This document shows positions 39,544 through 50,044 of a DNA stretch of 64,000 bases, one piece after another; position 1 is the first letter of the stretch; the number at the start of each line of letters is the position of its first letter. A program made the translations under genes and the position numbers. Source of the stretch: Filosporella fistucella (lineage: Eukaryota; Ascomycota; Leotiomycetes; Helotiales); contig JAQJZZ010000013.1 in assembly GCA_030077755.1 (NCBI GenBank), forward strand, positions 1,984,001 through 2,048,000, given 5' to 3'. The notes under the pieces were generated by a model, which was given only the letters and a program-made list of their open reading frames with translations, had not been told where the DNA came from and made no database searches.

Positions 39544-42058
39544 ATGGAGACTGGATTGAGGATCTGGTTGCTCTGTATCGCAGCTCATTTTGTGTACGCG
39601 GGGCAAATTTGGGACAGGCAGCTGGCTTCGTCATCGGTCGTTGTGAAGGCATCGACGACTTCTGTATTCAGCGTTCCTACCCCAAGTTTCCTGCCATCTG
39701 TGAATGACAGCTCCCATGATTTGTCGCAACATTTCTGTAGATTGTGGAGACATGCTAGTACGTTCCCTCCTATGATTCGAAGCCTCTGTTAACTCTTTTC
39801 TAGGTGTCTACGCCGACGGGAAAATATACATCGATGGCGGAAATACTGTTAGTATTTCTTTTCAGATCCGACATGACAAAGTTATAACAAGAACAGTATA
39901 TACCAACAGGGAATACGACATATTTCAACATGCCTGCTGGGAAGTACGAGCAAGGAATGAGTACGTTTTCCCTGCTTCGTTGCGCTCCATCTGACCTTTC
40001 TAGATGGGATCCTGCTTGTCCTCGACCTTTCCTCGAACTTCACAAACCAAGACACCTTTCCCTATTCCGTCATCAATAAACCTCCAAATGTGCCCAATGC
40101 TTTGATAGAAGAAACACTTTGGTACTCCGCCGCCACGCGCAAGATATATCAGCTAGGTGGCTGGTTCTCTTTCAATAATGTTGCAGATCCAGGTTATATC
40201 ACCGACTCCCAATTGCCGACTGCGGCAATCTGGGAGTTCGATATCGATCTGAAGACATGGAAACAGAGCGAATTCAATTATGTTGGCAGTGGCAGGGTGC
40301 AACGACCGGGTGCGGCTGCCAATTGTAATGCGCCAAGCTTGAATATGAGCTTTCTGATGGAAGGTTATGTTCAAAGAAGGAGTGATGCTGAGTATAAGAA
40401 TTACACTGTATCTTCAATGTTTAAATGTGATTCCCCCCTCTTTAGTCTTTCTTCAATTCTGATTCAAAATAGTCATCGAAGGAATGCTCCAGCTTGACAC
40501 GAACACCTCTCCACCGACCCTCACAAATGTATCTGTCCCAACATATATCGGTCCTCGAATGAATGGCGCTATGATACATGTTCCTGTGGGTAAGAAGGGG
40601 GTCATTGTCAATATTGCCGGCCAGACAACTATGAATCCGACGCCATATGGGATTCCCATCGTGGATGCCAATGCCGGAAATGTGAACATCAATAATAGTT
40701 TCGTCGACATTTATGACATTGAAACAGGGTTCTGGTTCAGACAGGCAACATTTGGTGAGTTTAACGTGGAAGAATAATGCGTCTTGCTGATGATATCCAA
40801 GGTGTACCTGAGATTGCAACTGGGAGATCCGATATCTGCACTGTACTTGTTAGTGCGCCTGATGGGAGCTCTCATAACATATTTGTGATTGCTGGTGTTC
40901 GTAAGTAATCTTTTAACGCCGTAGAAATCTAGACTGATACACGCCTGCTAGAAACATACAATAGTGTCATTGCATATGAAGATATGTGGGTTCTCACTAT
41001 TCCAACTTTCCAGTGGGTGAAAGTACATACTCGACCTGGAGGACAATATGGTAGGACTACCCTATGTTTTATCACTCAATTGCTGATTTCAAAGGACACA
41101 CCTGTCATGCCGTCGGAGAAAATCTCATCGTTATCGGCGGAATGCAAACCACAGATACAGGAGGGAATACAAGAAATTGCTCTACTCACATGCCAGCCGA
41201 GATTTTCAGCCTAAAGACCATGGAGTATACTGGGCAATTCGATGCTGCTGGCGCCAAGAGAAACCCTCCTGTTCCAGCTGATGTAGTTACTCTTATCGGT
41301 GGCACATCTGCCGGAGGGGCCGTGGTGACTAAACCAAATATTTGGAGCGATTTATACCTGCAGTAAGTTCCTGTACCAATTCTGCCTATGTAGCTGACAT
41401 CAAAAGATACATTTTCAATCCCTTGCTTCCCCGCCCTGCGTACACACCCACTTATACCCTCGCCTTTACAAATACTTCAACCAACATCACCACGAATAGC
41501 ACTCGACCCACTGCTACTCCAGAGCCTTCCCTTCCAATTGGAGCTATAGCTGGTGCCTCTGTTGGTGGCTTTGTACTGGTATGCATTGTCGTCACAATCG
41601 TAATCATAATCCGCAAACGCCGTGCCGCCGCAAAGCAACGTGAGATAGAAACAGCTGCAGACCCATACATTCAACCTCGTCCTGACGCTGAATTACCGGT
41701 ATATCAAGACATGAAATCTGGAAACGCAGTCGAGGTATCTGCTTTCCAAGAACCCCTTGTGTTCGCACCTTACCGGCCGAGTGGAATACCGCAAGAAATG
41801 GATGCACAGGAGCGGGAGAGCCGAGATGAGTGGAGGCCATTAGGTGCCGGCAGACCAATGAGTGATCAAACTCAAAGTGAAAGAAGCCCTGGGTTGAGTC
41901 CCAGGTTCTCTGGTGTCAGCAGTGCGAGTACTGCAAGTGGGAGCCCTAGGGTGGAAGAAGGAAGGATGAGCAGGCAGAGCGACGGGGAGAGGAGTCCTAG
42001 AATGGAGGAGGGAAGAGTGAGCCGACAAAGCGAGGTTAGTGGAGTTAGTTCGCCATAA
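39544..42058 (+). CDS. Secretory kelch-repeat protein with one membrane anchor
   Basis: Nine exons join in frame to 714 residues: 39544-39757, 39804-39847, 39897-39960, 40004-40426, 40473-40754, 40802-40900, 40952-41050, 41095-41362 and 41407-42058. The N-terminus (METGLRIWLLCIAAHFVYAG) is a signal peptide. Kelch blades are marked by VYADGKIYIDGGN, KIYQLGGW, GKKGVIVNIAGQ, NIFVIAGV and GHTCHAVGENLIVIGG. A Thr/Ser/Pro-rich stalk with N-x-S/T sites leads to one membrane helix (about 543-566, ending before RKRRAAAK) and a disordered cytoplasmic tail with the repeated element SPRxEEGRxSRQS. This is a common fungal architecture for plasma-membrane or wall-associated propellers; the ligand is unknown. 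It sits between two rhodopsin-like genes. Confidence 0.9.
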
Positions 42059-42592
42059 ACTTGGTTTTATGAAGGCTTGGTTCTTGAAGATGAACTTTGA
42101 GGTTGAGGAATTTGGCTATCATTTGATATATCGAGGATCTTTCCGAATTGCCTTATAAGTACGACAATCTCTGGTTAACTTATATTTTCTCACAATGATG
42201 CAGTCGAGTCTATCGATCAGAAAATTGTTAGAATTTGTATCACGATCATTATACACTGCGATCCCATCTCGTTGTCCTCCCCAACTTAGCAAGCCGCCGT
42301 TTTGTGAATGCAACCCAGCCCTTGTCAAATAACATTAGCCCTTAGAATGAGGCGACCAGAACGACGCAGAAACTGCGTTGGGATCGAAAAGCAGCGATAA
42401 ATGGCCTCTGTGACGTTCTGAATTTATTGATATTTTGTTCATTTGAGGCCACTCCCTGGTCTAACTCCAATCTTGTCCTGATACCAATCCCGAAACTCTT
42501 GACCCAGTCAAGCCAGTCCGGTATGATATCCCATTTCCCAATATAAATACAGAATAAGAAATTCGTCGCCTCATCCACCAACTCCCATCAAT
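42059..42592. other. Convergent 3' region
   Basis: This lies between the 3' ends of the kelch gene and the minus-strand membrane gene. No coding sequence is seen. Confidence 0.4.
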
Positions 42593-43785
42593 CTAGAACC
42601 TCCTCATACCTGGATGCTCAATCCCCATCTCTCGAGTATTTGTAGGGAAGCTGATATTCATCTTGTCCATGCTCTCCAATCTGATAGGTCTGCGATCTTC
42701 ATCGAGTTGATCGAACGATTCTTCGAATCCACGTACTCCGAGATGACGCATGAGAGGACGGAGCTCGATTAGACCTGCGGCTAATATACCGATGGAAACT
42801 TCGACTGCGGACCAGAGGAAGACCGGGGCCGCGTCGACTTTCAGAATGTTAGCTTTGGTACGTGGACTAGAAAGATGGGTACATACACAATGGATCTTTG
42901 GATTTGTTCAGCTTGACGAGGACGCCAAGACGGATGAAATTGGCGATACTCGCCCTGATTTTGGTCAGCTTTGAAAGATGTCAATGAATGGCAGTACTTA
43001 CATAACACCAAGGGAGAAGATTCCATAGATGAACATCTTGACTCTCATATTCACTCCGCGTCCGCGAAGCATGAAAAATGGCACGAACAAGAACAGCATA
43101 TCGAGGGTGATAGTTGTAATGGACAACGCCTCACCAACGACAATTTGCTGTGTTTGAGGTAGACATACGCCCTTTGCTTTCGGATCCGTAAGCTTCCATG
43201 AGTAGCTTATCGGCGCACATTGTACGAGGAAGTATTCGACTACAACGATGCAGATGACAGCGTCGATGACGATAGCTGCGCGGAGGAGGAAGGTGTGAAC
43301 TTTTGAGCGCGACCATTGGAGAAGTGTGATTGCCAAACTGGCTTTCATGACTGAAGTGAGGATCACGTAGATGATCTCGAGGAAGAAAATAAACTGCTTT
43401 TGTTAGATTCTGGGATATGTAAAAATGAAAATTCATACCTTCAGACTCTCCCCAATTCCAGTAAGTGTTGCTTGTGTGGTATGTTTCCCGACTCCATTTT
43501 GAACCGCGAATACTAATAGAGCAAACAAAAGACCCCCGATAATCTTTTCTCATCAGCCCTGTTGCCGCATTCAGTCATGGTACTTGTACGTACCACTGCT
43601 AATATCATCATCACATCATTGAAATCGAAATCCCTCGAGATTCTCGCAGAACTATAACATCGTAGCGCAATCCCCACAGCTCCAAATCCCATAGCAACCG
43701 CGGATACAGCCACAGTAATCGGTCCCAAATCCGTAGTCAATGGCGCAGCCGGGACTGGAATGGTAGTAGCGACTGGAGTAGCCAT
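42593..43785 (-). CDS. Fungal rhodopsin-like membrane protein B
   Basis: Exons (complement) 43594-43785, 43439-43543, 43002-43393, 42887-42954 and 42593-42837 join in frame to 333 residues. Seven hydrophobic segments can be traced, including ITVAVSAVAMGFGAVGIAL, IIGGLLFALLVFAV, IIYVILTSVMKASLAITLL, AAIVIDAVICIVVVEYFLV, TLDMLFLFVPFFML, IYGIFSLGVMASIANFI and LWSAVEVSIGILAAGLIEL. NGVGKHT after helix 2, QCAP with a following VCLP in the loop, and IELRPL after helix 7 match the fungal rhodopsin-like domain. It differs from protein A in lacking the GADDW motif (here DFNDV) and in its short tail, so the two are not recent duplicates. Introns are 45-50 nt and canonical. Confidence 0.86.
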
Positions 43786-44432
43786 TGCGAATAATAAATC
43801 GATATCCTATCTCGCGTACAACACGAAAATATACCTCCAGGAAGAGAAAACAACAAACATACAATTGTTCTATCAAAGAATATCGATCAAGAACATGTGG
43901 GGAGGCTCTGCCTATAATGTACATGTCCTTATCGTGATCGCTTCATCGATGTTTCGCACTTGCTTGCATATCCTTGAAAGCTGAGAAGCGCTATCTTCTT
44001 TTCGCATTGAAACAGTGAGGGAAACAGGGAAAGTATGGGGTAGAGTTGGGCGAGAGTGGACTTTGAGAGGTGGTTTGGCAAGCGAGGGGTGAAACTTCTC
44101 GCAACGTCAAACGATGCGAGCTTTGACGGGAAGCTTGGGTGAGTGTTTCACGAATCAAAATTGAGAGGGTTTTCTGGATGGTGTGGAAGGTTAATCGGAA
44201 TAAGAAATAATGATTTGCAGGGGAAGTGGAGATCTTCGTTTTCAGCCTTTTGAGATTCGCCACATTTATGCTGGAAAGTTGAGAGAGCCGAAATGTTGCG
44301 GCTTTTCACATGATATATTTGAGTTCTCGACATCTCGACATCTTGTTAGAAGTTAGCATTTTCGTGAAGTTTACGGTCTAGACTCGGGAAGTAACAGAAC
44401 ATACGATAAAGTCTCGAGGCTGAAGTGTCGCT
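43786..44432. other. Intergenic, no gene seen
   Basis: Upstream region of the minus-strand membrane gene and downstream region of the dehydrogenase gene. No supported ORF was found. Confidence 0.4.
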
Positions 44433-45173
44433 TTACTTTAACCCTCCGTTGACTTCGACCACACTGCCATTCATATATCTAGCCTCATGTCCAAACAAGA
44501 ACACCACCACATCAGCGACCTCATCGGCACTTCCCATTCTACCCACAGCTACCAACTGAGCCATCTCATCCATTGCTTCCTTGCCTTTCACCACACCAGC
44601 GTTGGTTGGAGTATCAATGTATCCGGGAGCGACAACATTGGTCCTGATTCCCTTTGGCCCCAATTCCAAAGCAATGCATTTTGAGAATCCGATGACTGCG
44701 TATTTACTGGCACAGTAGACGGCAAATCCCGGGGTGGCTTGCAGTCCACAAACTGAAGAGACATTCACGAAAGATGCGCCGGAAGAGAGCCGAGGGATCG
44801 CGGCTCGAGTAATGTTGAAGAGACCTTTGAGATTCGTATCCATGAGCTTTTCATAGTATGCATCTGATATTTCAGCTGTTGGCGTAGAAGTGGGGTTTAT
44901 CCCTGCACAGTTGAAAACATGATTCAATTGGGAATACTTCTTGATGATGGCGGAGATGAAGGAATTGCATTCATCACTTGAGCTGACATCGAATACTGAT
45001 GTGAAATGGTCCCCCGATGTGCACAGAGTGAGGGTTTCTTGGAGTGAGGAGGGGTTGATATCTGTAAGTGCAAGTGTTGCTCCGAGGTTGGAGAGTTTGA
45101 TGCTGGTCGCCCTGCCAATGCCAGACCCGGCTCCGGTGATCAGGATGACTTTTTCTTTCAAAGATAGGGACAT
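44433..45173 (-). CDS. Short-chain dehydrogenase/reductase (SDR)
   Basis: Single exon, 246 residues, the classical SDR length. The Rossmann glycine motif is TGAGSGIG (13-20), followed by NCAG (88-91), Asn114, Ser140 in VNVSS and the active-site Y153-x3-K157 in YCASK. D38 at the end of strand 2 (LTDIN) suggests NAD(H) rather than NADP(H). The C-terminal MNGSVVEVNGG motif is complete. No signal peptide or membrane anchor is present, so it should be a soluble cytosolic oxidoreductase. The substrate cannot be told from sequence. Neighbouring genes do not form an obvious pathway. Confidence 0.93.
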   Translation of the reverse strand: MSLSLKEKVILITGAGSGIGRATSIKLSNLGATLALTDINPSSLQETLTLCTSGDHFTSVFDVSSSDECNSFISAIIKKYSQLNHVFNCAGINPTSTPTAEISDAYYEKLMDTNLKGLFNITRAAIPRLSSGASFVNVSSVCGLQATPGFAVYCASKYAVIGFSKCIALELGPKGIRTNVVAPGYIDTPTNAGVVKGKEAMDEMAQLVAVGRMGSADEVADVVVFLFGHEARYMNGSVVEVNGGLK

Positions 45174-47005
45174 ATTGATCGCACATGATAAGTAAATATG
45201 ACTCTATTGCGGTCTGGAAAGAGAGGAAGTAGGTGGTTTTGACATTGTGACTTGATCTTGAAGGTGGGGTAATTGATAAGAGGAACGATAAGAACGAGAT
45301 CGGAAATATCAAGGAGATCCGGAGAGAATATTGTTATATCGCCATGGAGGGAGCTATAAACGCAAAACACAGGCAATTTGCATCACAAGAGCGCTCTCTG
45401 ATAGTGAGATTTCGGCTCCATCAACCCAATAGATCCATGATGCGATGCAGCTTGATCCAACAGAACTGTGCCATAAATCTGAGCAGCTGGAATACTGGAA
45501 GAAGGATCACTTGAAATCAAAGGTGTGCCTCGGTGTATAGATGCTATTCTTCTAGAATGTCTCAGGATATGAGTGGCCTGTATATCGTGACATCGAACTC
45601 ATCAGGGGAACGACCGCACTGAGAGATTGACAGCTGTCAGAAGACCAGCGCAAAGCTCTGAGAAGCTTCAAAAGGCCCTCGGTAAAACTACTGATTATCG
45701 AATCGCATTAATTTGAGGTTGTTGAGGCCAACCAATATGGCGTGCGTGTTTCGAATTCGTGACAGATTGTGACGAACTGAGCGCTGTGCATTTTGACATC
45801 GGAAGCTTGAGTTTCCTGGCCCAATTTGATACGAGAAACAAATAGAAGAACAGATGATTTGTGTAACAGACCGGAAAAGACGATAGCTTTCTCCGTTTGA
45901 GGAGGTCAGAGGGAAGGGAAGTCGCGATGAAAGATGCATTCTTTAAAACTCCTGCTCTTGTGAGATTTCCGTACCGCCGAGAGGTTTTGCATGGTGCTCG
46001 CTTGGGGGGATGCCCCTGCCGGCTATCCCAACCTCCCTCGTCGTTTTGTTATTCTACCACCAACCGTCAACCTGTTGATTGAAGTGTATTCGAAGAAATT
46101 GATGTAACGGGGTCCAAAGATTATGGACTGTACGCCGTCTATTAAATAAAAGCTGACCAAATAAAACCCAGTTCGCACACTGAATAAATCTGGCATTGCA
46201 GCCCAGGCTTCCAACGTCTTCATGAGCTAAGTAACTGTAAACTCTGCTGGTTCTCGAAATTTGGGATGCATAAGTCCACAATTGACGTAGGAGCAGCTCC
46301 AACCATTGTTCCGCAATCAGACTGCTATTTAAATTCACAGATACTTTATTTTGCTGTGAGTTCGATGTGTCGCGCTTGCTCGAAAGCATGCCCTATCAAG
46401 CCTCTATATCTAGCACCAGTCCGAAGATGCCACAGGGCGCACATAATCAATCAGGCTCACCTTCAGCAAAATCCAGTAAGAATTGACATTGCACAAAGTT
46501 CAGATCGCAGTGTCTCTTGGCTAGTGGTCGATTCAAAAGAAGAGCAAATTTTACCTCTAACTCCACTTTCAAGGTTGGCTTTTCTGGTAGTGAGAAGGGA
46601 TAAGAATACTATACCATAGGCATTTTAAGCTTGGGTAGATCGCTGAGCTAGAAGATCTCATTAATGATCCGAAAGAAGAGTATTGAATATGTATCAGAAG
46701 TATATAGAAGCGGGAGTATGAGTTTCTACGCAAGTTATCTTCTATTAAATTTCAAATATCTTCACCCTATTATTTTGTAATCCTCATATCCTTCGTAAAC
46801 TGATCACTTACTTATGCCCACTTCGAGTTCGCTCCCCAAGCTCGCTTTGTCATGCTCATCTTGCCCTGCGCTCCGCCAATGAACCGCCACGCCTAATTTT
46901 AGATTCCACCGAAACAGCACTAGACGAAACAACCATTGCCTCATGTTTTACATAATTTATAAGTCAAAATAAGCCTAATCGCAAACACAACAACCAATAA
47001 CACGA
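45174..47005. other. Intergenic, no protein gene seen
   Basis: Short ORFs only; none has a domain or splice partner. The tRNA-Ser gene starts at its right end. Confidence 0.4.
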
Positions 47006-47086
47006 GGCACTTTGGCGGAGTGGTTAACGCGATGGCCTGCTAAGCCATTTCCTTCGGGAGCGTGTGTTCGAATCACACAGGTGTCG
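47006..47086 (+). tRNA. tRNA-Ser (anticodon GCU)
   Basis: A complete cloverleaf can be drawn: acceptor GGCACTT with AGGTGTC, anticodon stem ATGGC/GCCAT around loop CTGCTAA (anticodon GCT), a long variable arm (TCCTTCGGGAG) as expected for class II serine tRNA, and T arm GTGTG-TTCGAAT-CACAC. The discriminator is G. A box TGGCGGAGTGG and a B box around TGTTCGAATCA are present. No intron. A TTTTT polymerase III terminator lies at 47099-47103. Confidence 0.96.
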
Positions 47087-47098
47087 GGAAGAGGATTC

Positions 47099-47103
47099 TT
47101 TTT
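47099..47103 (+). terminator. RNA polymerase III terminator
   Basis: A run of five T, 12 bp after the mature 3' end of the tRNA-Ser gene. Confidence 0.75.
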
Positions 47104-48300
47104 GCTATTTCAAGTAAATCTTTTGCAAAATTGCTGCTCGGAATGAGGCTGCTTGCGAACGGGTTAATCTGAATAGCGTTTGATTTTTAGTATTGAGTGG
47201 TCAAAAAAAGTGATAGAAGAGATTTCGCGAGGATCTTCAAAATTCAAAAAAAAAATTTGGGCTGAGGCAAGCGATAGGGTCTTCTCAAGCCCACAATCGT
47301 TGCCCTGGACGTAAAATGATAGGTAAATTGGGGTTTGATAGGCGACGCTGTAGCCTGTAGACGGAACGCTATCTTGTGTCACCGGAGCCCTGGTCAAGCC
47401 AAACTTACACTAACTCTTCTCTATCATGTTGAAGCTTCCTCATCAATTCTTCAATAAATCCTCATGACGCTCGCAGCTGATGAGGTCCGGAGAGGCCTCT
47501 ATCATTCTTGCTGCTGAGGGGCGATGTCTTCGCTTATAGCAAATCAGTTCCGCCCATACAACCTGCGACCTCGATCTCGCCGTGAGCTAGATTCGTACCC
47601 TCGAATACTAACTCCAGGCATAATCTACCTCGACCAAAGTGAGCAATACACATTGATGCCTTTGCGTACGCTTGCCCAAGTCTATCACTTGAGCTTCAAC
47701 GGGTGGCTATCTGCTGTCTGGCATATTAAGCAGACAATTAACAAGCTCCCACAATAGGCTCAGCGACCCCTCAAAGTACCAGGTTTCATTCTTTCAGGGC
47801 TCCACGAGCGATTTGTTGACTTCGGTTTTATGCTGCTAGTAGCAAAACTATACGCACAGCTTGTGTCGATACATAGTTTCAATAATAAGATTACATCATT
47901 ACTAGCTCGGACAATCAAGATATTTGGAAGGGTATAGAACCATATTCATGTCACGTGGTGTGGTATCTGATTGCAGAAAGGATGCGATGCCTGCTGTTTC
48001 TGTTTGTTTGTATGCGCATCATGATTTCGGTGGTTAGTTTATGTCTTTGCATGTTGAAGTAAAATCTCTCATTAATGACTAGCAAACTTTTGTATCGGGT
48101 TTCTCTCGAATGTGTCCTCCCTCTCTATCTTACAACCGCCATCCTGATGACAGCATTATCGAGAAAACCCTGCATTTTTGGAAGCTGAATATGATAAGCA
48201 TGTTCGTCGCAGAAGAAAACCATCGCAAAATCCATGCATAAGATATGTTGTCGCCAGATTCAGAGGCTACACCCCTTAGCCCCACCCCCTTCTTGCTCGC
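47104..48300. other. Intergenic, no gene seen
   Basis: One ORF of 77 codons (47524-47757) lacks any supporting feature. The remainder is noncoding and moderately AT-rich. Confidence 0.4.
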
Positions 48301-50044
48301 TTATGCACCACCACTTTCAACCTTAAGGTCCTCCATCTTCTCTATCTTCTCAACTTTCTCGACCTTTCCAACATCCTGCACTACTAACTCTCCCTTAAAG
48401 ACTTTGATAACTCGAGGCAAAGTCTCCTTGAGCCTACGCCCGAGATCTCTCTCAAATAGTTCCACGTCGGGGGATGACTCGCATTTCTCTGAAATCAGGT
48501 TGCGAAGGTCTCTAACTTTTGCAACAACATCATCAATTCCCTGGCGGATATCGTTATAGCCTTCGGATTCTTGGATCTTCTTAGTCAAAGTTTTAGTGCT
48601 GCTGGCACCTTGCGACGTGGTGATAGTCTTTCGCATAGATGAAGTTTGAGGTTTGACTGCTGTTGGAGTTTTTGCGTTGGCCTGGGCAGGTTGTCCTATT
48701 TTTCTTCCGGCTTGTGGTAAAGTTTGATTCAGGGGAGAGGTTCTTGCAGAGTTGGAAGAGATGCTAAATGTTCCTCTTTTGGGGGCATCCGGCATGTCTG
48801 CGGTCGCGGTTTGCTGCGCTCCATCCCGTGTTAGACTTTGTGTTGGTATTTGAGCTACTGAGGCGGATAGATTGGTGCCTACAGTCTGCTGTTGTGGTAT
48901 TGTCTTTTGGCTCGTATTTACCCTTGTGGCTTGCTCTGGTAGTTGATCTTCCTGCTTGACGGCGGGTGCAGCTATTTCAGCGCTTGGTGAAAGCCAGAAG
49001 CCTCTCCTGCCCGAATACTTTCATACATATCTCCAGTGAGATCAATTATTGTTCTTTTGGTGTTGACATCGGGTATTCTGCTGCTTGTATTTGTTGTTGA
49101 AGATACAGATGGATCTCTGAGCTCTAGTGGTACAGAAACAGATGTTTCGCTGGGTGATATGGCTGGAGGCTTCACTACTGTGGTTGCAACGCAGGCTAAA
49201 GATGGCGGTGGACGCATGTCGTTGATTAGTGTAGTAGTGGAATCATTTGTGTTGCAGCATTTGCGTTGGAGGCCTTCGTGTTAAAGGCAGTCAAGTGGGG
49301 AATCCCCGTTTTTTTAACAATTAGCAAACTCCTCATCTGTTTTGCTGCTCTGGACGGCTCAGACAAGCTCTGCACAGGGTGTGCCATATCAATTTGTTGT
49401 CCAGAACTTTGGTATCTAGCTGTGCCAGATATATCCGAGCTCAATTTGCCGCCAAAGATAGACTTGTAGCCAACGTTGTCATCATTACGGATATCAGGCT
49501 TCTTGGCTTGAGATGTTGAATTGTCGCCCGAATCCCTCTTTCTCTTTCCTGTAGCCACACCCTCTGCTAATTTGGGCAAAAGCAGCTTCGGATGCGGTGT
49601 GTTAGGCTGTAGACCGTTGTCTTTGACATGTTGTGCCGTTTGTTGGAGTCTTTTCAGCCAGGTTACATAGCCCGGACAAGAATTGACCTTCTCCAATGTC
49701 CATCGACCAAGCTTCAGTGTATCATCTCCTCCATTAAAAGGCTCACCATCGATAGTGATCACTGTTCGGTCTGGTGCGAGTGCAGGATGTCCCACATGGT
49801 TGCGATTCTTTCTGATATCGGTATTCTTCGTGAAAGCTACCTCGTAACTATTAACGGTTACTCTTGTAATCGTCCTGTGTTTGGCTAGAACTGCCAAAGC
49901 CATGCAGACGAAGTCTGATAGTCGACAAAGTTTCCAATTATCGTAGGAGTCTGCATCACGCCCGACGAAGGTTCTTGGGTCAGGGTCGAACAATGGCTGT
50001 CTCTCTTGAGAATCAAGATCCCAAGGATTTCGATTATAAGACAT
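48301..50044 (-). CDS. Unrecognised 546-aa protein with SUMO-interaction-like motif
   Basis: Exons (complement) 49330-50044, 49019-49273 and 48301-48971 join in frame to 546 residues. The second intron (48972-49018) is clear, with donor GTATTC and acceptor AAATAG. The first (49274-49329) uses a weaker GTTTGC donor and AAG acceptor, but both frames close and phases agree. Residues 1 to about 155 look folded: NWKLCRLSDFVCMALAVLAKH, TVITIDGEPFNGGDDTLKLG, CPGYVTWLKRLQQ. KRKRD after this is a likely nuclear signal. TIIDLTGD in exon 2 matches a SUMO-interacting motif. The C-terminus has a helix (about YNDIRQGIDDVVAKVRDLRN) and a short Glu/Lys repeat (VEKVEKIEKME). Family not known; a nuclear role is inferred. 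Confidence 0.75.

Noticed and set aside
47524..47757. 77-codon ORF starting MSSLIANQF
   Set aside because: Isolated, no domain, no supporting exon, and short enough to occur by chance.
49301..49320. Frameshift at a run of seven T in the 546-aa gene
   Set aside because: A phase-correct 56-nt intron (49274-49329) explains the frame change without an error, though with a weak donor.
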